Assembly: GCA_001775445.1 (NCBI GenBank)
Contig: MEWV01000007.1
Location: forward strand, 1-8,190
Direction of reading: 5' to 3'
Origin: Candidatus Adlerbacteria bacterium RIFCSPHIGHO2_02_FULL_54_18
GTDB taxonomy: Bacteria; Patescibacteriota; Minisyncoccia; Phycocordibacterales; SBAW01
DNA length: 8,190 nt
Both the position numbers and the translations under genes were made by a program. Below are positions 3,864-8,190 of this stretch, one piece after another. Under the pieces are notes generated by a model that worked only from the letters and a program-made list of their open reading frames with translations, was not told the origin of the DNA and made no database searches. Position 1 is the first letter of the stretch; the number at the start of each line of letters is the position of its first letter.

Positions 3864-4571
3864 ATAGTCGCGCGCGGGCTGCTTGACCTGCTCGGTCATA
3901 AATAACAATACCACGATACCAAACCAAATACAGAGGAATATCCAGAACACGGTGCCCCCACTACTCCCCAGTATAAAAAAATTAAACAGCGTGTGCAACG
4001 CGGTGGCGAGGATAAGTCCTATTGCCGCCGCCGTCCTGCGCGCCACCACACCCTTGTAGTAGGCGAGCGCGAGCGCAATACCCACGGTCGCCGAGGAGAG
4101 GACATGGAGGAGCGTCGCGCCTATAAATCGCAGGTCGCCCGTAATAATCGACTTCAGCACCTCGCCGTCCTGAAGCGGCCCTATAAGAAAGAGTGCATTT
4201 TCGAAGGCCGAAAATCCGAGCGCCGCAGTAATAAGGTAGACCACCGCGTCTAAGGGCTCGTTGAAGACCCTCGTGCGCAATGCGGCAAAGTAGGCCGCAC
4301 CAAACTTGGCCGCCTCTTCTATGGCCGCCCACACAAAAAGGATAAGAAGGGGCGGTTGCAGCGTGCAGGAGCCGCCGCTTACAAGGTAGGTGCAGGCATA
4401 GCGTTCGAGCTGGAGCGCCAGGTAGACAACTGCGGCTCCCGCAAAAAAGCACAGCACAATATAGCGCTTGGGCTCCGGCTGACAGCGGTCCTCAAGGAGC
4501 CAAAACGCCAACCAGAGCAACGCCGGGAGCACTCCGCCGAGGAGGGCTATAAAAAAGACCGGGGACTCCAT
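3858..4571 (-). CDS. PrsW-family intramembrane metalloprotease
   Basis: The 237-aa polytopic protein has about seven hydrophobic segments. PrsW-type proteases are membrane-embedded relatives of the CAAX/Abi group; the Bacillus member cuts an anti-sigma factor. Signature elements are all present: an N-terminal helix followed by an EP-type motif (EDRCQPEPKRY, 27-37), EExxK (E85-E86...K89 in WAAIEEAAKFG), FxxxE (F120-E124 in FSAFENA), and two conserved helix histidines (H156 in GATLLHVLSS; H193 in ALHTLFNFF). These are the expected metal and catalytic residues. ATG 4571 is preferred over an in-frame TTG at 4577 because TATAAT ends 8 nt before it. The substrate is unknown; no sigma/anti-sigma pair is nearby. 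The gene starts 17 nt after the valS stop and is followed by hsp20. Confidence 0.88.
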   Translation of the reverse strand: MESPVFFIALLGGVLPALLWLAFWLLEDRCQPEPKRYIVLCFFAGAAVVYLALQLERYACTYLVSGGSCTLQPPLLILFVWAAIEEAAKFGAAYFAALRTRVFNEPLDAVVYLITAALGFSAFENALFLIGPLQDGEVLKSIITGDLRFIGATLLHVLSSATVGIALALAYYKGVVARRTAAAIGLILATALHTLFNFFILGSSGGTVFWIFLCIWFGIVVLLFMTEQVKQPARDYC

Positions 4572-4579
4572 ACCCAAAA

Positions 4580-4588
4580 ATTATACCA
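4580..4588 (-). promoter_or_regulatory. Extended -10 (TGG-TATAAT) of the PrsW-like gene
   Basis: A perfect TATAAT (4580-4585) with TGG upstream (4586-4588) follows the valS stop codon (4589-4591) with no gap. The -10 ends 8 nt before the ATG at 4571, so the leader would be about 2 nt. Confidence 0.65.
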
Positions 4589-6652
4589 CTACGCTTTCGG
4601 CCACAGCTCTACCATAAGCAGTTCTTTATGCTCGGGCAACGCGCTCCAGATTTCCTCGGTTACAAACGGCATAAAAGGATGCAGGAGCGTGAGCGAGTTT
4701 TCTAAAATATAGTACAGCGTTGCGTTGTACTCGGGCTTGCCCTTGCTCTCCTCAATAATTTCTGCGGCAAAGCGGCCCCAGACATAGTGGTAGAGCTTCT
4801 CGGCAGCCATATAAATACGATAGTCCTCCATATCTTTGGTAACGTCTGCGGCTATTGCATCGAACTCCTGTTTAAGCTCCGGTTTTATCGTGCCCGTCCG
4901 CTCCTGCGAGAGCACAAAACGCGCGATGTTCCAGAGCTTGTTGGCAAACTTTTTATATGCGCCTATTTTTTGAGGGTCGAGATTGAGGTCGGTGCCCGGC
5001 GTGTTGCCGACCACAAGCCCCATGCGCAGCGCGTCGGTGCCGTACTCGTTTGACACGTCGAGCGGCGAGATAACGTTGCCTTTGCTCTTGCTCATTTTTT
5101 TCCCTTTGGCGTCGCGTACGAGGCCGTGCAGATAGACCTTTTTAAACGGCGCTTTGCCTGTGCAGTAGAGTCCGAGCATCAGCATCCGCGCCACCCAGAA
5201 AAAGAGGATGTCTGAACCCGTCTCCATCACACTGGTGGGATAAAATTCTTTGAAATCCTTGCTGTCCGGATAGCCGAGCGTGACAAACGGCCATTGTCCG
5301 GAGGAAAACCAGGTGTCAAAGGTGTCGCTGTCACGAGTCCACCCATCGCCGGGGGAGTCCTTGGATATCTTCCACTCGCCGCCTCTCTGCCATGCGGGTA
5401 TGGGGATGCCCCATACAATTTGGCGCGATATGTTCCAATCCTGGATATTTTCAAGCCAATGGAGGAGGATTTTTTCGTGGCTCTCTGTCAGCACCTTGAC
5501 CTCGCCGTTTTTAACCGCCTCTGCGGCGCGCTTCGCAAGCGGCTCCATGGTGACAAACCACTGCTCTTTTACCTGCGGCTCTATCTCGCGCTCGCACTTA
5601 TAGCACACCGGCACCTCGTGGGAGTACCCATTGTCTATCTTGACCACAAGCCCTTTGCTTTGAAGCTTTTCCACTATCTTTTCGCGCGCGTCCTTGATGT
5701 TCATGCCCGCAAACTCACCCGCGATAGGCAGGAGCTTGCCGCGCCAGTCGATGACCTGTTCGTAGGGGAGGTTATGGCGCTCGGCGATTTCGAAGTCGGC
5801 CTGGTCGTGCCACGGGGTAATAGTCATTACGCCGGAGCCGAGCTCCCTATCTATTGCTTCATCCTTGATTACCGTTGCGGTGAGGGGGCCGTTTATCCAC
5901 TCGAGCTCCAGCCTGTCGCCCTCTTTGTACTCTGCGTAGCGTGTGTCGTCCGGGTGCATCACCACGTACTTGTCGCCGAACTTTGTTTCAGGGCGGACGG
6001 TGCCGATAGTAAACGGTCCGTACTTGAGATAATAAAACGGGCTGGTGCGGGCAACGCGCTCTGTCTCGAGGTTTGAGAGCGATGTCTGATGTTTTGGGCA
6101 CCAGTTGACTATGCGCGACCCGCGGTAGAGCAGTCCGTCGTCGTTGAGTTTGTTGAAAGTGTCGTATACGGTTTTTATAACGCGATCGTCGAGGGTAAAG
6201 AGCTCGCGCGAGAAGTCGCAACTCGCGCCCAACTGGCGCAGCTGGCCCTCCATAAACGACTTGTTCTCGAGCGTAAAGTTTAGTATCTCTTTATACAACT
6301 CCTCCGGCGGCATCTCAAAGCGCGAGCGGCCCTCCTTTTCCAACTTCTTTTCGTATACAACCTGCGTCTCAAACCCGGCGTGGTCTGCGCCGGGGAGCCA
6401 GAGCGCCTTTTTGCCGCGCATACGCGCGAAGCGCGTCATAATGTCTTGCAGCGTTACAAACAGCGCGTGCCCGGCGTGCAGCGAGCCGTTGGCATTGGGC
6501 GGCGGCATAATAATGGTAAACGGCTCGCCACTTTGATTAGGTAAGTTGTCGGGATTAAAATAGCCCGACTCCTCCCATTTTTTATATATCGCGGGCTCAG
6601 TGGAAGCAGGGTCGTAGGGCTTAAGAAACTTTTCGGGCACTCCAGTACTCAT
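4589..6652 (-). CDS. valS: Valine--tRNA ligase, compact form lacking the C-terminal extension
   Basis: This is a class Ia aminoacyl-tRNA synthetase that charges tRNA-Val with valine and edits mischarged threonine. In order: N-terminal segment (KPYDPASTEPAIYKKWEESGYF); Rossmann core with the HIGH-type motif HAGH (59-62) after IMPPPNANGSL; GADHAGFETQ (88-97); CP1 editing domain (about 205-370) with TVRPET (218-223) and ITPWHDQADFEI (278-289); CYKCEREIEP (350-359); NISRQIVWGIPIPAW (407-421); FDTWFSS (445-451); KMSKS (519-523); and the start of the anticodon-binding helical domain, ending shortly after LLHPFMPFVTEEIW (656-669). At 687 aa it is far shorter than typical ValRS (about 850-950). The missing part is the C-terminal ~150-190 residues, including the tRNA-contacting coiled coil. 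The downstream gene begins 17 nt after the stop, so this is not a visible frameshift. Catalytic and editing motifs look intact, implying an active minimal enzyme. Confidence 0.96.
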   Translation of the reverse strand: MSTGVPEKFLKPYDPASTEPAIYKKWEESGYFNPDNLPNQSGEPFTIIMPPPNANGSLHAGHALFVTLQDIMTRFARMRGKKALWLPGADHAGFETQVVYEKKLEKEGRSRFEMPPEELYKEILNFTLENKSFMEGQLRQLGASCDFSRELFTLDDRVIKTVYDTFNKLNDDGLLYRGSRIVNWCPKHQTSLSNLETERVARTSPFYYLKYGPFTIGTVRPETKFGDKYVVMHPDDTRYAEYKEGDRLELEWINGPLTATVIKDEAIDRELGSGVMTITPWHDQADFEIAERHNLPYEQVIDWRGKLLPIAGEFAGMNIKDAREKIVEKLQSKGLVVKIDNGYSHEVPVCYKCEREIEPQVKEQWFVTMEPLAKRAAEAVKNGEVKVLTESHEKILLHWLENIQDWNISRQIVWGIPIPAWQRGGEWKISKDSPGDGWTRDSDTFDTWFSSGQWPFVTLGYPDSKDFKEFYPTSVMETGSDILFFWVARMLMLGLYCTGKAPFKKVYLHGLVRDAKGKKMSKSKGNVISPLDVSNEYGTDALRMGLVVGNTPGTDLNLDPQKIGAYKKFANKLWNIARFVLSQERTGTIKPELKQEFDAIAADVTKDMEDYRIYMAAEKLYHYVWGRFAAEIIEESKGKPEYNATLYYILENSLTLLHPFMPFVTEEIWSALPEHKELLMVELWPKA

Positions 6653-6658
6653 TGGGCT

Positions 6659-6687
6659 ATTCTAGCTTGCAATAGAGAGATTTCCAA
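6659..6687 (-). promoter_or_regulatory. valS promoter TTGGAA -17 bp- TAGAAT overlapping the tsaD stop
   Basis: On the minus strand, -35 TTGGAA (6682-6687) lies within tsaD codons. Spacing is 17 bp to -10 TAGAAT (6659-6664), whose TAG is the tsaD stop codon (6662-6664). The -10 ends exactly 6 nt before the valS ATG at 6652, predicting a leaderless transcript. No SD is present. Confidence 0.7.
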
Positions 6688-7714
6688 CGGCTGCGAGGGT
6701 TTCGTCGGCAGCATTGTCCTTGCCGCTAAGGGCTCTTGCGAGCGCCGCCTGGGCTATCATGATTGCGTTGTCGCCGGTTATAGAAAGTTGAGGCAAGCGC
6801 AGCTCGACGTTGGGGAACTCGTCTTTAATAAGCGCTTCCAATTTTTCTCTAATATACTTGTTGGCTGCGACACCACCGCCGATGACAAAAGTTTTTATTT
6901 CTGTGTCCCAAAGTGCTTTGCGGGTTTTTGAGACCAGCACCTCGGCAATCGCGTCTTCCAGTTCGGCGGCAAAGGCCGCGATTTTATCGGCAGAAAGTGT
7001 TTGTATCCCGCCTGCATCGCGCAGAGCGTAAAGCGCGGCAGTTTTGAGGCCCGAAAAAGAAAAGTCACAGGTTCCCGAGTTGAGCATCGGCCGAGGGAGC
7101 TGCCAAGGATGGTCCTTAAGACCGGTTTCTCGTGCCTGCGTTGCCAGTTTCGAAATCTCCGGCCCGCCGGGGTAGGGGAGCCCCAGCATCCGCGCTACCT
7201 TGTCGAAGCACTCGCCCACGGCGTCATCGAGCGTCTTTCCGACTACCTCGTACTGAAACCACTCTTTCATCAACACAAACTCCGTGTGCCCGCCGGAGAT
7301 AAGCAGTGCAAGTATCGGTAGAGTAGTATGCTCCAACCGACCTTCTTGCACCAAGGAGGAGATCAGATGTGCCTCCATATGGTTGATGCCAAAGAGCGGC
7401 AGCCCCCGCTCTGTAGCGACTTTTTTGGCAAACTCGATACCTTGCCAGAGCGCAGGTTCAAGCCCGGGCCCTTGCGTTACGGCAATAGCATTATAGGTCT
7501 CGTGCTCGAAGTCTTTAAAAAGAATGGGGAGATTTTTTTCATGCTCGCGCTTGGCGAGTGTGGGGTAGACGCCGCCGTAGGGGGCGTGCAAGTGTGCCTG
7601 GGAAAGTAATGCCGCCTTGTGTGTCTCAAACAAAAATCCGCCCGGCGTTTTGGTGCCCTCCACAAGTGCAATACCCGTCTCATCGCACGAGGTCTCGAAT
7701 GCTAAAATCCTCAT
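6662..7714 (-). CDS. tsaD: tRNA N6-adenosine threonylcarbamoyltransferase TsaD
   Basis: TsaD (formerly Gcp/YgjD) transfers the threonylcarbamoyl group from TC-AMP to A37 of ANN-decoding tRNAs in the cytoplasm. In most bacteria it works with TsaB and TsaE. The 350-aa ASKHA-fold protein has the full set of motifs: ILAFETSCDETGIAL (3-17, phosphate-binding loop), YGGVYPTLAKREH (46-58), TQGPGLEPAL (80-89), the metal-binding HMEAH (H112, H116), LISGGHTEFV (138-147), GKTLDDAVGECFDKVARMLGL (159-179), FSFSGLKTA (218-226), GGGVAANKYIR (279-289) and ITGDNAIMI with metal-ligand D315. Length is normal for the family. The ATG overlaps the stop of the upstream 69-aa gene (ATGA, 4 nt), suggesting translational coupling. 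Partners tsaB and tsaE are not in the window. Confidence 0.97.
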   Translation of the reverse strand: MRILAFETSCDETGIALVEGTKTPGGFLFETHKAALLSQAHLHAPYGGVYPTLAKREHEKNLPILFKDFEHETYNAIAVTQGPGLEPALWQGIEFAKKVATERGLPLFGINHMEAHLISSLVQEGRLEHTTLPILALLISGGHTEFVLMKEWFQYEVVGKTLDDAVGECFDKVARMLGLPYPGGPEISKLATQARETGLKDHPWQLPRPMLNSGTCDFSFSGLKTAALYALRDAGGIQTLSADKIAAFAAELEDAIAEVLVSKTRKALWDTEIKTFVIGGGVAANKYIREKLEALIKDEFPNVELRLPQLSITGDNAIMIAQAALARALSGKDNAADETLAAVGNLSIAS

Positions 7715-7920
7715 TTAACCCGCTCATTCCACCAGCCGATAATAAACGCTACAAAACCAATAACACTCAAGATCCATACTACGTATCCAAGCATATCAGC
7801 GGTTGGGTTGGAGATACTCTGCCACACGTCGGGCGATATAGGCCATGTATAGGAAATAATAGTCCCAATAACGAACGCTGCCGAAAAAACTATTGCGGAG
7901 AAAAAATAAGCGTTTTTCAT
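7711..7920 (-). CDS. 69-aa two-TM membrane protein upstream of tsaD
   Basis: A short protein of unknown function. From ATG 7920 it reads MKNAYFF, then a first TM helix (about 6-24), a polar loop with SYTWPISPDVWQSISNPTADM (about 23-43), a second TM helix (about 44-62) and a basic end (WWNERVK). The open frame extends upstream to possible starts at 7950 and 7977. ATG 7920 is preferred because it gives a lysine-bearing N-terminus directly before the first helix and lies just behind an A/T-rich -10-like sequence (TATAAA, 7934-7939). The stop overlaps the tsaD start by 4 nt, so the two are almost certainly co-transcribed. No family is recognised and no link to tRNA modification is evident beyond position. 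Confidence 0.75.
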   Translation of the reverse strand: MKNAYFFSAIVFSAAFVIGTIISYTWPISPDVWQSISNPTADMLGYVVWILSVIGFVAFIIGWWNERVK

Positions 7921-7933
7921 ATAGATACTAAAA

Positions 7934-7939
7934 TTTATA
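7934..7939 (-). promoter_or_regulatory. Possible -10 (TATAAA) for the 69-aa gene and tsaD
   Basis: TATAAA on the minus strand would place +1 about 6 nt before ATG 7920. An alternative is TGG-TACAAT (7949-7957), which gives a leader of about 20 nt with no SD. Neither has a clear -35. Confidence 0.3.
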
Positions 7940-7973
7940 ATAAACACCATTGTACCATCACCTATAGTATGAG

Positions 7974-8055
7974 CCACTCGACACGCTCGGGGTACCTCTC
8001 CTCTTTTATTTCACTCAGTATTTATACTGAGCAAGTCATTGAGTCGAGCGAGTGG
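7974..8055. repeat. Palindromic intergenic element, two nested stems
   Basis: The outer stem pairs CCACTC (7974-7979) and GCTCG (7985-7989) with CGAGC plus GAGTGG (8045-8055), leaving a 5-nt bulge on one side. The inner stem is a perfect 8-bp repeat, CTCAGTAT (8014-8021) with ATACTGAG (8024-8031). The right arm reaches into the tRNA-Val 3' end. No T-run follows the inner stem, so it is not a standard terminator. It may be a dispersed repeat or a tRNA 3'-trailer structure. Confidence 0.5.
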
Positions 8056-8125
8056 GCGGTACAGGGATCGAACCTGTGACCTTGTCTACGTCAAAGACAC
8101 GCTCTACCAACTGAGCTAACCGCCC
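8053..8125 (-). tRNA. tRNA-Val(GAC)
   Basis: A 73-nt cloverleaf lies on the minus strand. The acceptor is GGGCGGT/ACCGCCC and the D arm GCTC/GAGC. The anticodon stem TGTCT/AGACA encloses TTGACGT (anticodon GAC, codons GUC/GUU), and the T stem ACAGG/CCTGT encloses TTCGATC. The discriminator is A. All stems are perfect and CCA is not encoded. It is upstream of the 69-aa gene/tsaD on the same strand, 132 bp away. Confidence 0.98.
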
Positions 8126-8134
8126 TATGGAATT

Positions 8135-8167
8135 ACAATAGCAAAAATGTCAAAAAAGTGCTATTTT
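8135..8167. promoter_or_regulatory. Back-to-back divergent extended -10 elements for tRNA-Val and the right-edge tRNA
   Basis: The inverted repeat AATAGCA (8137-8143)/TGCTATT (8159-8165) is made of two extended -10 boxes facing outward. TGC-TATTGT on the minus strand (8135-8143) ends 9 nt before tRNA-Val. TGC-TATTTT on the plus strand (8159-8167) ends 9 nt before the presumed tRNA start at 8177. The symmetric spacing supports both. Confidence 0.5.
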
Positions 8168-8176
8168 AAGCGCCAA

Positions 8177-8190
8177 GGAGGAGTGGCTGA
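8177..8190 (+). tRNA. Probable 5' end of tRNA-Ser, cut by the window edge
   Basis: The last 14 bases, GGAGGAGTGGCTGA, fit a bacterial tRNA-Ser 5' end: a 7-nt acceptor strand GGAGGAG, U8, G9, the start of the D stem and the invariant A14. They follow an extended -10 (8159-8167) by 9 nt. The anticodon is not visible. The alternative is a Shine-Dalgarno (AAGGAGG) of a protein gene starting beyond or at the edge. Confidence 0.5.

Noticed and set aside
3069..3905. 278-codon plus-strand open frame
   Set aside because: It crosses the 93-aa gene, tRNA-Phe and all of hsp20 in wrong frames, so it cannot be a real gene.
4575..4577. TTG start of the PrsW-like protein
   Set aside because: ATG two codons later is better placed behind TATAAT and gives a normal N-terminus.
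5294..6076. 260-codon open frame antisense to valS
   Set aside because: It lies wholly within strongly conserved ValRS codons on the other strand; no independent family features.
7972..8079. Plus-strand open frame running into tRNA-Val
   Set aside because: It spans a palindromic element and antisense tRNA, with no protein features.
8148..8153. TTGACA as -35 of tRNA-Val
   Set aside because: A 17-bp spacer would put the -10 at CCATAG, overlapping the tRNA 5' end; the TGC-TATTGT element explains the start better.
1..8190. Defence, toxin-antitoxin or mobile system
   Set aside because: No transposase, integrase, nuclease or toxin motifs were seen on either strand; the unknown small proteins are TM proteins without such signatures.

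Overview
This window looks like a gene-dense chromosomal stretch from a small-genome bacterium. The best fit is Candidate Phyla Radiation / Patescibacteria, probably of the Parcubacteria type. That placement is inferred from gene content and style and was not tested by phylogeny. The supporting traits are an unusually short ValRS (687 aa), tRNA genes without encoded CCA, several tiny membrane proteins, almost no Shine-Dalgarno sequences, and start codons placed directly behind -10 boxes. There is no phage, transposon or CRISPR signature.

Left part (1-1971): the C-terminal ~350 residues of LepA (EF4) run in from the left edge. A 34-codon single-TM smORF follows on the minus strand, ending 3 nt from the lepA stop. 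It is divergent from an FtsB/DivIC-like septum protein across an 8-bp inverted repeat. tRNA-Gly(CCC) and a YruB/NrdH-like glutaredoxin come next.

Middle (1972-3323): a 194-aa two-TM protein of unknown function stands out, having a perfect AGGAGG ribosome binding site, ATC-dominated isoleucine codons and its own intrinsic terminator. It is followed by three adjacent stem-loops, tRNA-Arg(CCT) on the minus strand, a 93-aa coiled-coil/TM protein on the plus strand, and tRNA-Phe(GAA) on the minus strand.

Right part (3324-8190): a tightly packed minus-strand series reads right to left. It contains tRNA-Val(GAC), a 69-aa two-TM protein overlapping tsaD by 4 nt, tsaD, valS, a PrsW-type membrane protease, Hsp20 and tRNA-Phe. 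Most neighbours here are separated by no more than 20 bp, with a recognisable -10 box lying on or right behind the preceding stop codon. At the right edge the 5' end of a probable plus-strand tRNA-Ser starts divergently from tRNA-Val.

Translation is the common theme: LepA, ValRS, TsaD and four complete tRNAs. It is accompanied by envelope and division functions (DivIC-like, PrsW, small TM proteins) and stress or redox functions (Hsp20, glutaredoxin). The most notable signal is regulatory. Four genes have exactly 6 nt between the -10 hexamer and ATG, so the start codon would itself be +1 (leaderless mRNA), and several -10 boxes use the upstream gene's TAA/TAG stop as their first three bases. 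No previously undescribed multi-gene system was identified; the oddest single locus is the SD-equipped gene at 2113-2697.
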